Positions 54,822-61,578 of a stretch of 64,000 nucleotides of DNA are shown piece by piece. Source of the DNA: Siderastrea radians. Taxonomy: Eukaryota; Cnidaria; Anthozoa; Scleractinia; Rhizangiidae. The number at the start of each line of letters is the position of its first letter. The stretch's first letter is position 1. Where the stretch lies: positions 9,375,130-9,439,129 of the forward strand of contig OZ024898.1 in the NCBI GenBank assembly GCA_964017195.1, written 5' to 3'. Under the pieces are notes generated by a model. It was not told where the DNA came from, ran no database searches, and worked only from the letters and a program-made list of their open reading frames with translations. A program made the position numbers and the translations under genes.

Positions 54822-54908
54822 GGAGTCGTAGCTCAGTGGGTAGAGCCTTTGGCCTTTAATCCAGAATAGCGATTGGGTCGTGCGTGGGTTCGAGTCCCAC
54901 CGATTCCA
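54822..54908 (+). tRNA. tRNA-like Pol III gene with long variable arm
   Basis: 87 bases fold as a cloverleaf: acceptor GGAGTCG/CGATTCC (7 pairs, one G-T), D stem GCTC/GAGC, anticodon stem TTTGG/CCAGA, a variable arm with stem GCGA/TCGT, T stem GTGGG/CCCAC with loop TTCGAGT, and A at the discriminator position. Box A (TAGCTCAGTGGG) and box B (GGTTCGAGTCC) are canonical, and a 10-T run at 54,922-54,931 is a Pol III terminator. The anticodon loop has 8 bases (CCTTTAAT), so the identity is ambiguous: TTA (reads UAA) keeps U33 and A37, while a Lys-like TTT would need C33 and a mismatched stem. It could also be a non-translating Pol III RNA. Confidence 0.75.
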
Positions 54909-54921
54909 ATAAAAAGGTGCC

Positions 54922-54931
54922 TTTTTTTTTT
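54922..54931 (+). terminator. Pol III oligo-T terminator
   Basis: Ten T residues 13 bases after the tRNA-like 3' end, before the ATPase ATG. Confidence 0.7.
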
Positions 54932-54952
54932 CTAAGGGTAGTCGTCCTCATC

Positions 54953-55606
54953 ATGCAAACGGGGAAACCGTTTCGTTTTCATACCCCCTCCTCTATCTTG
55001 GTGGTGGGCCCGTCGGGATGTGGCAAAACGGTGTTTACGGAAAAACTCTTGGTAGACAACCCCGAGTTGTTTGACACCCCACCGACCCAAATGCATTATT
55101 GTTATGGGGCGTGGCAAGATCGATTTCAAGGCATGCAAGATCATGGGGTGGTGTTTCACGAAGGGATTCCCGATCATGACGCGTTGGTCCAATGGTTTCC
55201 TCAAGGACATGGGGTCCTGGTCTTGGATGATTTAATGGACGAAGGGAGTCACGATAAACGCGTGTTGGATTTATTCACCAAACATTCACATCATCAAGGG
55301 GTGACCGTCCTATACTTGTGCCAAGACATGTTTCCCGTGGGTCGCTATGCCAAAAGTATATCCCGCAATGCCCATTACATTGTGGCGTTCAAGAATTCTC
55401 GAGATCAATTAGGGGTACGCAACGTCATGCTGCAATCGTTTCCGACCACTTGGAAAGACACGTTGGAGACGTTTCATCAAGCCACCACCCGCCCGTATGG
55501 GTATTTGGTGTTGGATTTACACCCGGCCTCCTCCGATCAACAACGGTTGTTGAGTCACCTGTTAAAAGACGAAGGATGGACGCGCACCTATCAAAAGCGA
55601 GTATAA
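54953..55606 (+). CDS. FtsK/HerA-type (A32-like) packaging ATPase
   Basis: 217 residues from the ATG at 54,953; the frame is open further upstream, but that part overlaps the tRNA-like gene. Walker A GPSGCGKT (19-26), Walker B VLVLDDLMDE (88-97) and the polar motif YLCQDMF follow the order of viral genome-packaging ATPases. It would pump DNA into the capsid built from the MCP. Position after the protease is common in Polintons. No key residue is missing. Confidence 0.92.
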   Translation: MQTGKPFRFHTPSSILVVGPSGCGKTVFTEKLLVDNPELFDTPPTQMHYCYGAWQDRFQGMQDHGVVFHEGIPDHDALVQWFPQGHGVLVLDDLMDEGSHDKRVLDLFTKHSHHQGVTVLYLCQDMFPVGRYAKSISRNAHYIVAFKNSRDQLGVRNVMLQSFPTTWKDTLETFHQATTRPYGYLVLDLHPASSDQQRLLSHLLKDEGWTRTYQKRV

Positions 55607-55608
55607 AG
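55602..55608 (+). promoter_or_regulatory. TATA box overlapping the ATPase stop
   Basis: TATAAAG spans the ATPase stop codon, 38 bases before the ATG of the Gly-rich protein. Confidence 0.55.
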
Positions 55609-55645
55609 GCACGACACCCCCTTTGGAACCGGAAAAAGAGCAACC

Positions 55646-56509
55646 ATGGCCGATGAAGACCGTCAACCTCCGCAATCGTACGATACCGTGGCCCCCGCGG
55701 GGGTCGGGGCGTCCGGCAGCAACCAAGTGTCCCCAGGCACCATCCAAGAAATTTTGGATACAGGGGACTCAAGCTTGATCGACCAAGCCTTTGATCAAAT
55801 GACCGTCGAGGACATGATCGCGTATGTGGACCAGTTGCCCTCTCCCCCTGCGTTTAGAACCTCTAGCCCTGCCGGGGTAGGAAGTTCGGGAAGTCAATCC
55901 TTCCGTAGCCCCCAGACCACCCCGGACTCTTCTGGGGCTCGAACGCCTGCGACTCCTCCTAGCGTACCCTTGGCGGCGGCGGGTGCTCGAACAGCGGCGG
56001 GGGCTGGGGGTAATGGGGGCGGACGTGGTGGACGTGGCGGTGGACGTGGTGGTGGACGTGGCGGTGGTGCTGCTGGTGGTGGTGGTGGACGTGGCGGTGG
56101 ACGTGGTGGTGGTGGTGCTGGTGCTGGTGGTGGTGGAGGTGCTGGTGGCGCCGGTGGCGGCGGTGGCGGCGGCGGCGGCGGTGGTGGTGGTGGTGGTGGT
56201 GGTGGTGGGGGTCGTCGTGGACGACGCCCGAGACGCATACGAGGACGACGACGAAATACCCCCACGTCGCCTTTGACACCTGCCTCCAATCCAGCTACCC
56301 CTCGAGGATCTTGGAGTGATAGTACACCCCCACGTACCTTGCGTCAAGCCGATTTACAACGACGTTTACGGATGCTATTACAAGATCAAGAACAATTGGC
56401 CCAAGGACGTGAAATTGCTAATGTGACCATGACCAATAGCATTGTGACCAGTTATAAACAAGGAGGAGCCCCGAGCGTACAAACCTCGTCGTCCCGGGTA
56501 TCGCCGTGA
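55646..56509 (+). CDS. Gly/Arg-rich protein with long GGT-repeat tract
   Basis: 287 residues. An acidic N-terminus with two AGVG(A/S)SGS motifs is followed by about 85 residues of Gly with scattered Arg (GGRGGGRGGG), then a basic patch (RRGRRPRRIRGRRR), a coiled helix (RQADLQRRLRMLLQDQEQLA) and the C-terminal end NSIVTSYKQGGAPSVQTSSS, which resembles ends seen in other animal Polinton proteins. Possible RNA- or DNA-binding virion protein; not assigned. The GGT tract is a coding microsatellite and likely varies in length. Confidence 0.75.
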   Translation: MADEDRQPPQSYDTVAPAGVGASGSNQVSPGTIQEILDTGDSSLIDQAFDQMTVEDMIAYVDQLPSPPAFRTSSPAGVGSSGSQSFRSPQTTPDSSGARTPATPPSVPLAAAGARTAAGAGGNGGGRGGRGGGRGGGRGGGAAGGGGGRGGGRGGGGAGAGGGGGAGGAGGGGGGGGGGGGGGGGGGGGRRGRRPRRIRGRRRNTPTSPLTPASNPATPRGSWSDSTPPRTLRQADLQRRLRMLLQDQEQLAQGREIANVTMTNSIVTSYKQGGAPSVQTSSSRVSP

Positions 56510-56511
56510 GG

Positions 56512-57198
56512 ATGAAAACCGTCGTGTCGTTATTGAATGGATCTCGACGTCCTGGCATCCCCTTCCCACCGGAATTATTACAACGGATGGATTCCTTGTA
56601 TGCCTTTTACCATCAACAATGGTGGTGTTATCGAAAAATGTTGAATCATTACAAGTGTATCAATGCCTTGTTCAATGGGATGGCATTACTCCTGATGGCC
56701 GCGGGCATGATTGCTGGCCCGCTATTGAACAACAGCACGTTGGTAGCCTGTTTGGCGGCGGTGGGCACCGTGGTCAAAGGATGGAATGATTTTAAACAAT
56801 ACCGATTTAAAGTGACCATGAGTCGGTTTGCGTTTACCACCTATGCCAAAGCCTTGACCGAATTGAAAACCTATGTGAGAGGTGTCCCCTTGGAGGACCT
56901 GGAAGGATTTTTAATCAAGATGCAAACGTTGGATGACACCATTGTGGATTTCACCCCTCCGTTACCCAAACGATGTGTCCAAGATTACCATCGTCATTTT
57001 GTGTACCAACCCTTGGAAGCTCTATGCTATGTAGACGGATGTCCTCGTCCCTTGAAACCCAAAGACTACTTGATCCATAAAAAGCCGCTCCCTCCCAGTC
57101 CTACACTCTTAGAACCATGGCCTCCCGAAGAAGAAGAAGACGGACAAAAAGAAGAAGAACCCAGCAAGGAGAAGGCATACCTTGGTTCGTCGACGTGA
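56512..57198 (+). CDS. Two-helix membrane protein
   Basis: 228 residues from the ATG at 56,512, two bases after the previous stop. A basic, Trp-containing N-terminus precedes a hydrophobic hairpin at about residues 52-70 and 73-89 (GMALLLMAAGMIAGP, LVACLAAVGTVVKG), then a helical region and a Pro/Glu-rich tail (EPWPPEEEEDGQKEEE). The layout resembles SLATT-like viral membrane proteins. It might act in entry or membrane association, near the PLA2 gene; this is inference. The last 82 bases overlap the next gene. Confidence 0.7.
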   Translation: MKTVVSLLNGSRRPGIPFPPELLQRMDSLYAFYHQQWWCYRKMLNHYKCINALFNGMALLLMAAGMIAGPLLNNSTLVACLAAVGTVVKGWNDFKQYRFKVTMSRFAFTTYAKALTELKTYVRGVPLEDLEGFLIKMQTLDDTIVDFTPPLPKRCVQDYHRHFVYQPLEALCYVDGCPRPLKPKDYLIHKKPLPPSPTLLEPWPPEEEEDGQKEEEPSKEKAYLGSST

Positions 57199-57398
57199 AA
57201 AAGGGGTATGAAGTCACAAGTGATTTGGTCAAAGCCTTGAAAAAACCGCAAATGAGTGCTGCCCAAGGGAGAAAGATGGTATCGGGGTACAAACAACAAT
57301 ATCAAGCGTATAAAAGACGAGGGGGTACCAAAGGGTACAACAGTTGGTTGATCGACAAAGGCTATGCCAAAAAACCTAACAAGTGTTGTATCCAATGA
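57117..57398 (+). CDS. Small Arg-rich protein
   Basis: 93 residues, starting inside the membrane-protein gene in another frame. MASRRRRRRTKRRRTQQGEG is followed by a helical YKQQYQAYKRRGG and C-terminal KCC. The start recalls the protein at 51,978. Core or protamine-like role inferred from charge. Confidence 0.65.
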   Translation: MASRRRRRRTKRRRTQQGEGIPWFVDVKKGYEVTSDLVKALKKPQMSAAQGRKMVSGYKQQYQAYKRRGGTKGYNSWLIDKGYAKKPNKCCIQ

Positions 57399-57721
57399 AA
57401 CGTCTTCGACGTCAACGCAGAAAAAGGAAACAACGAGGAGGCGCTTTAATACGTCGCAAACCCCGTTTGGTGGATAAAATTGCCCATGGCATGAGTATGT
57501 TTCTCTCAGGCCCCGCGCCTGGGTTTGGACTGGCTTTAGGCAAATTAGGCGGCCAAGCCTTAAAAGGCATTACCGATAATGTACAACATTACCGACGACA
57601 ACGAGGTGGGGGTTGGTGGTCCGATTTCAAACGCAATACCCGTCAAGGCTATAAAGAGACGCAGGATGCGATCAAACAAAACAAAGCCCTTCAACGTTTA
57701 TTGACGAACCGTCCATGGTGA
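57395..57721 (+). CDS. Small basic virion-type protein
   Basis: 108 residues from the ATG that overlaps the previous stop (ATGA). RLRRQRRKRKQRGGAL, then a Gly-rich hydrophobic stretch (LSGPAPGFGLALGKLGGQAL) and GGGWW. The RGG after the basic run is shared by several neighbours and recalls precursor cleavage sites of core proteins; the protease at 54,251 could process it. That is inference. Confidence 0.65.
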   Translation: MKRLRRQRRKRKQRGGALIRRKPRLVDKIAHGMSMFLSGPAPGFGLALGKLGGQALKGITDNVQHYRRQRGGGWWSDFKRNTRQGYKETQDAIKQNKALQRLLTNRPW

Positions 57722-57882
57722 GAAGATTACGACGACGTCGTCGTCAACGAGGCGGTTTTTTAAACCTATTGGTCCCCGCCATGGTAGGATTAGGGAAAGC
57801 TGTGGCCTTGGAAACGGATAAACGTATAAAACACACGATCCAAAAAGCCAATCAACGCTATCGTCGTCGTCGTCATCGGTAA
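57715..57882 (+). CDS. 55-residue basic peptide
   Basis: The ATG at 57,715 lies within the end of the previous frame; the stop is at 57,882. It reads MVRRLRRRRRQRGGF, a short hydrophobic helix (LNLLVPAMVGLGKAVALE) and an Arg-rich end. The same basic-RGG-hydrophobic layout as its neighbours supports a real gene despite the size. Confidence 0.6.
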   Translation: MVRRLRRRRRQRGGFLNLLVPAMVGLGKAVALETDKRIKHTIQKANQRYRRRRHR

Positions 57883-57885
57883 AAG

Positions 57886-58212
57886 ATGCAACGTCTTCGA
57901 CGTCAATTACCGTTTTTACGGTCCATGTTACAAGAAGCCAATGGTTCCAAACGTCAAGAGTTGTTACAACATGCCAATGCCGATCAAATCAATGCTGTGA
58001 GTGAATTGGTGTTGAACTTCTTAAAAAACAAGATTCCCGTCACACCCCCCATGCTGGCTAAACTTCAACCCTATAAAAAGGTGCTACGCGATTTGGGACG
58101 TCGTCGACATTCCATCAAAAAACGGCGTGCGTGGTTAGTCCAACAAAAAGGACAAGGGTTGTTTCAAGGACTTCACGAGGTGTTATGTCAATGTGCTCGA
58201 CCGACCCGTTAA
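57886..58212 (+). CDS. Conserved-type small Polinton protein
   Basis: 108 residues. ANADQINAVSELVLNFLKNK, then LAKLQPYKKVLRDL and RRHSIKKRRAWLVQQKGQG. This pattern (QINAxSELV, KPYKxxLR, KKR) is one I associate with small proteins of animal Polintons; function unknown, likely virion-related. A TATAAAA (57,825-57,831) lies 55 bases upstream. Confidence 0.7.
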   Translation: MQRLRRQLPFLRSMLQEANGSKRQELLQHANADQINAVSELVLNFLKNKIPVTPPMLAKLQPYKKVLRDLGRRRHSIKKRRAWLVQQKGQGLFQGLHEVLCQCARPTR

Positions 58213-58424
58213 CCCTGGCCACATGGATCACCCTGTTACAAGAGGCCAATCGGGCCACCGACAAGTGGAAAGAGGACTGTTATTATTGGAAGCATAAATA
58301 TCACCTGTTGTATCGAGAGTACCAACATATGTTGAGGTCCCGTCTTTGTGAGAGCTGCCGTGAGATAGAAGACGGGGAACTTTGCCCCGACTGTAGTCAA
58401 CCCCTATGGACGAGGTCTACATGA
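58185..58424 (+). CDS. Small zinc-ribbon protein
   Basis: 79 residues from the ATG at 58,185 (or 77 from 58,191), overlapping the previous gene. A helical, aromatic region (DCYYWKHKYHLLYREYQHML) precedes CESCREIEDGELCPDC, a four-cysteine zinc knuckle, near the C-terminus. Possible nucleic-acid or protein contact; family not known. Confidence 0.6.
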   Translation: MSMCSTDPLTLATWITLLQEANRATDKWKEDCYYWKHKYHLLYREYQHMLRSRLCESCREIEDGELCPDCSQPLWTRST

Positions 58425-58723
58425 TTCCCCAGAAGGACTTGAATCAACTCATTCAATATTACAAAGGAGAACTCACCGAAAATGCCTTGTTGAACAAAGC
58501 CGCGACGCTGGCCGCTAAAAAACATGTCTTGTTAGCCAATCCCGAATTACCCCCCGCCGTGGTCAATGCTCAAACCAAACCGTTGAGTCAAGAATTAATC
58601 AAGTTAACCAAACGCATTCGTCAATTTCCCGGAGGCGTGGGGGTTGGTGCCCCGGGGGCCCCGCCAGGCGAAGACGAAGAAGAAGAAGCCGGGGATTTGG
58701 TGACGGGGCCAGTGGAACAATGA
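58406..58723 (+). CDS. Conserved-type small Polinton protein
   Basis: 105 residues. IPQKDLNQLIQYYKGELTEN, then NKAATLAAKKHVLLANPELP and LIKLTKRIRQFPGGVGV. The first 75 residues match a pattern frequent in animal Polinton proteins; the acidic end (EDEEEEAGDL) is variable in kind. It overlaps the previous frame by 19 bases. Function unknown. Confidence 0.7.
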   Translation: MDEVYMIPQKDLNQLIQYYKGELTENALLNKAATLAAKKHVLLANPELPPAVVNAQTKPLSQELIKLTKRIRQFPGGVGVGAPGAPPGEDEEEEAGDLVTGPVEQ

Positions 58724-58732
58724 TTGAAGCGC

Positions 58733-59059
58733 ATGATAAAAGGAAGTCCGTCGACGCCCAAACCTCCCATTACCCCAACCACCAAGAAAGGCAAAGGAGC
58801 AGCCACCACTAGTAAGATTGTCAAGAAAGGGAGCCCTTCCACCAGTCGAGGGGATCTACAATCGCGTTTAGAAACCATTCGAGAACGTCGCAAGACCTTG
58901 GAAAAAAAGATAGCTGAGAGTCCTTGGGGCAAAGGCAAAGGCAAAGGCAAAGGCAAAGGCGTCTCCCGTGAAGTGCAAGCATTAAAACCCTTACCCGGTT
59001 GGGAAGATTGGCACCGAGGCAAAAAGTTACGACGTCGATTGGATTACGACAGTGAGTAA
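58733..59059 (+). CDS. Basic Ser/Pro/Lys-rich protein
   Basis: 108 residues from the ATG at 58,733. Low complexity at both ends: SPSTPKPPITPTTKKGKG, and a GK repeat (GKGKGKGKGK) from a GGCAAA tandem repeat at 58,928-58,960, with one helical part (LETIRERRKTLEKKIAE) between. Likely nucleic-acid binding; no family. Confidence 0.6.
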   Translation: MIKGSPSTPKPPITPTTKKGKGAATTSKIVKKGSPSTSRGDLQSRLETIRERRKTLEKKIAESPWGKGKGKGKGKGVSREVQALKPLPGWEDWHRGKKLRRRLDYDSE

Positions 59060-59063
59060 AAAG

Positions 59064-59423
59064 ATGCCCACCCACAGGAGGAGAAGGGGTATCAAACGGA
59101 AACGCCGTCAACGAGGAGGGGCAGTGGATGTCCAAAAATGGATTGCTAAAACTGGCAAAGAATTTCATTGGCCTGGGTATCAGTACATGGGCCCTGGGAC
59201 GCATTTAGCCAAACGCCTGAAACGTGGGGATCCCGGCAAAAATCGCTTGGACCAGATTGCTAAACAACACGACATTGATTACAGCCGTGCTAAGAATTTG
59301 CAAGATAAATGGAAAGCCGATACCAAGATGATCCAAGCCATTGATCGATTACCCGGCAAGAAAACCAAGACCGAACGAGTGGTCAAGAAAATCATGCAAG
59401 CCAAGAAACGTTTGAAATTGTAA
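59064..59423 (+). CDS. Parvovirus-like phospholipase A2 domain protein
   Basis: 119 residues from the ATG at 59,064. After a basic start (RRRRGIKRKRRQRGG), the calcium loop YMGPGT (41-46) and the catalytic helix AKQHDIDYSRAKN with His69-Asp70 give the phospholipase A2 signature of parvoviral VP1 and related Polinton proteins, which breach endosomal membranes during entry. It is the last plus-strand gene of the morphogenesis block and has AATAAA at 59,459. The catalytic pair is intact; activity is untested. Confidence 0.88.
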   Translation: MPTHRRRRGIKRKRRQRGGAVDVQKWIAKTGKEFHWPGYQYMGPGTHLAKRLKRGDPGKNRLDQIAKQHDIDYSRAKNLQDKWKADTKMIQAIDRLPGKKTKTERVVKKIMQAKKRLKL

Positions 59424-59483
59424 ACATTTAATGACACCCCCAGTTACATGTTGTGTCAATAAAAAAATGAAAATGTCTGATTG

Positions 59484-59765
59484 GTTCGTTGTACTGTCTC
59501 AAACAGGATTCTCAAACAGGATTCTGGAGAACCCCTTGTGACCAAGTTCATTGTACTGTCTCAAAACAGGATTCTCAAACAGGATTCTGGAGAACCCCTT
59601 GTGATGTAGACAAAAGGATCCGGTTGATAAAAAACAAATGAAAATGTCACTGTCTCTTTGATCGTTCTACCACAATGTCGCGATTGAATGTTCTGCCAAA
59701 TACGGAAACGATTGAATGTTCTGCCAAAAATACTGAGACGAATGTTCTGCCAAATACTGAGACGA
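59484..59765. repeat. Tandem repeats between convergent viral genes
   Basis: A 62-bp unit (CAGGATTCTGGAGAACCCCT) occurs twice (59,484-59,545 and 59,546-59,607), followed by three copies of a unit of about 28 bases (GAATGTTCTGCCAAATACTG) at 59,682-59,765. No gene. It may separate converging transcripts. Confidence 0.85.
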
Positions 59766-59772
59766 AAATGTT

Positions 59773-61248
59773 TTACGTTACTAAATCATACATTAAATCC
59801 ACCCCCTCGTCGGGTGACATGTCATGAACGAAGTCTTCGGGGGGCACCAATGCCTCCAAATCAAAGGAACAAGAGTCCTCCACATCCCTCAGTAACTCGG
59901 TCCACTCGTCAGGCGATATGTTCTGCAACAAAGACGAAAAGTCCTCCAAGTCAGAGGGGTCCAAGTCAGGGGGGTCCATGACTTGCACACCCCCCGAATC
60001 CATATCCGTGAGAGTATAAGAATCTAGAAATGATTCACAAAAAGAAAAGTTCTCAGGCATTTTAGGCGTTGATTTCTTAAAGTCCTCCAAGGGAATGGTC
60101 AATTTCAAGGGTCCTAATGCTTTGATTTTCTCTTCCGTTTTCTGTCTCTCTACAGAAGGTAAGGAGGCACAAAAGTCATTCAAATACATTTCCAGAGAAG
60201 GTTGCGTTCTATAATCAGTCAATACCACCCGCAGTGGTTTGGGTTTTGGAGACACGTGCTTCCTTTTGTTGTAGTAGTACCTTTTTGATTTCTCGAGCAT
60301 CTTCTCGCGGTTCGCCCAGTAGTACTCTCTTCCTTGCGTCAAAAGCTTCTCCTGGTTCGCAGCACGATAGGCCCGACGAGCCACCCGTGCTTTGGCCCTT
60401 TTATTGTACATCCTTTTGTACGCCAATAATCGTACACGATTCTTTTGACGATATTCACGCCCTTTGGTTCTCAAACGTTCCCGATGTTTCTCTCTATACT
60501 TCCGCTCGTATTCGGCACAACGTGCTCGGTTGTTTCGGGCCCATTGTTTTTTGGCGGCACGCCGTTCCTCCTTATGCGTCTCCTCATAACGCCTTTTGGA
60601 CTCCCGCACTCGATCCGGATATTGTTCTACGTATCGTTTTTTGGCAGCACGCACTTTCTCAGGGTACTTGCGTCGGTAGTTGGCTTTTTTGCGAATATTC
60701 CTCGCTCGGGCTTTCTCTGGGTAGCGGGCATTGTACCTAGCTTTTTTGATGGCGTTCTGTCGTCGTCGTCGTTCGTCTTTCGTCAGTAACTCTGTCGTTT
60801 CGTCGTCGTCAGGGTCATAGTCTATGTCGTTCAAGTCCTCGTCTGGGTCAGAGTCGTTAAGGTCGTTGTCGTCAGGGTCATAGTCCTCGTCCTTCTTGTC
60901 GTCAACGTCGTCTGGGTCAGAGTCATCGTCGTCGTTGTTTGGTCGGTACTTCACGGGGGGTCTGTGACGACGGTTGCTGCGGCGGAGGCCCTCGCTTACG
61001 GGAGACCTCGGGCGAGGGGGGCGGTGCTGGCGGAGGTGTCTGCGGGCGCTTAAACTCATTCCGCCAGTAGTCACAACAAAAGTCGAGGCCCCGGATGTAC
61101 CACTCGGTGGTGATTTGTGGGTAGCAGCCCGGGTTCCAGTGCTGTTGCACGTACGTGTGGCGTGCTGCTTGGGCTGCTTGGGCGAGCTGCCTCCTCCTCT
61201 GCCTCCTTTCCTCAAGCAGCGCTTCCCCAAACTCCCGGATGTCTCCAT
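59773..61248 (-). CDS. Basic repeat protein with acidic flanks
   Basis: Open for 491 codons, but the first about 100 codons overlap the 138-residue gene in another frame. A start at Met64 (61,059), or splicing from the upstream frame, is as likely as 61,248. The protein has an Asp-rich region (PNNDDDDSDPDDVDD), then about ten repeats of roughly 15 residues of the type (K/R)xYxxxxPExxRxx (e.g. RRKYPEKVRAAKKRYVEQ), and an acidic C-terminus (ISPDEWTELLRDVE). The basic coil with acidic tail resembles a DNA-binding regulator with an activation domain; that is a guess from composition. Confidence 0.65.
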   Translation of the reverse strand: METSGSLGKRCLRKGGRGGGSSPKQPKQHATRTCNSTGTRAATHKSPPSGTSGASTFVVTTGGMSLSARRHLRQHRPPRPRSPVSEGLRRSNRRHRPPVKYRPNNDDDDSDPDDVDDKKDEDYDPDDNDLNDSDPDEDLNDIDYDPDDDETTELLTKDERRRRQNAIKKARYNARYPEKARARNIRKKANYRRKYPEKVRAAKKRYVEQYPDRVRESKRRYEETHKEERRAAKKQWARNNRARCAEYERKYREKHRERLRTKGREYRQKNRVRLLAYKRMYNKRAKARVARRAYRAANQEKLLTQGREYYWANREKMLEKSKRYYYNKRKHVSPKPKPLRVVLTDYRTQPSLEMYLNDFCASLPSVERQKTEEKIKALGPLKLTIPLEDFKKSTPKMPENFSFCESFLDSYTLTDMDSGGVQVMDPPDLDPSDLEDFSSLLQNISPDEWTELLRDVEDSCSFDLEALVPPEDFVHDMSPDEGVDLMYDLVT

Positions 61249-61339
61249 CGTCGATACTCCACTCCTTCACTTCATCTAAGATAACATCCACTTCAAATAC
61301 CTCAAACTCTTTTAACAAATTCTCATGGCCAGAGTCCAT
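60923..61339 (-). CDS. 138-residue protein under the divergent promoter
   Basis: The ATG at 61,339 is the first after the minus-strand TATA box (plus 61,371-61,377). An acidic N-terminus (FEVDVILDEVKEWSIDDGDI) is followed by an Arg/Gln/Ala helix (EERRQRRRQLAQAAQAARHT), an aromatic part with CC (WYIRGLDFCCDYWRNEF) and a Pro-rich basic tail. Not recognised. It overlaps the start of the long repeat protein, so the pair may share a spliced transcript. Confidence 0.6.
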   Translation of the reverse strand: MDSGHENLLKEFEVFEVDVILDEVKEWSIDDGDIREFGEALLEERRQRRRQLAQAAQAARHTYVQQHWNPGCYPQITTEWYIRGLDFCCDYWRNEFKRPQTPPPAPPPSPEVSRKRGPPPQQPSSQTPREVPTKQRRR

Positions 61340-61370
61340 TTTGAGATGACTGACCTCGAGGGGCGATCTG

Positions 61371-61552
61371 TTTTATAGTCTCTCATTCATTCCCATCATG
61401 CACCATGGACCCTCACTAGAGAGGGGGGAGGGGGGTCCCCCCACCCCGTCCCACCCCTCCCTAGGGCACCCCCTCTCTAGGGGGGCACCCTGTTTAGTGA
61501 TTGGCTCCTTCCCCTCCCACGTGACCTTTTGGTTCTCTATAAAAAACGAACC
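61371..61552. promoter_or_regulatory. Divergent promoter for PolB and the 138-residue gene
   Basis: A minus TATAAAA (plus 61,371-61,377) and a plus TATAAAA (61,538-61,544) flank a shared block with CATGCACCATGG, a GGGGGGTCCCCCC palindrome and CCCCTCCCACGTGACC. The PolB ATG follows the plus TATA by 35 bases. The block is the reverse complement of 45,141-45,380. Confidence 0.8.
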
Positions 61553-61578
61553 CCGATCTCCAGTGACTTCATCTGATC

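Noticed and set aside
55769..56347. Long Thr-, Pro- and His-rich minus-strand frames opposite the Gly-rich gene
   Set aside because: Complementary readings of the GGT repeat.
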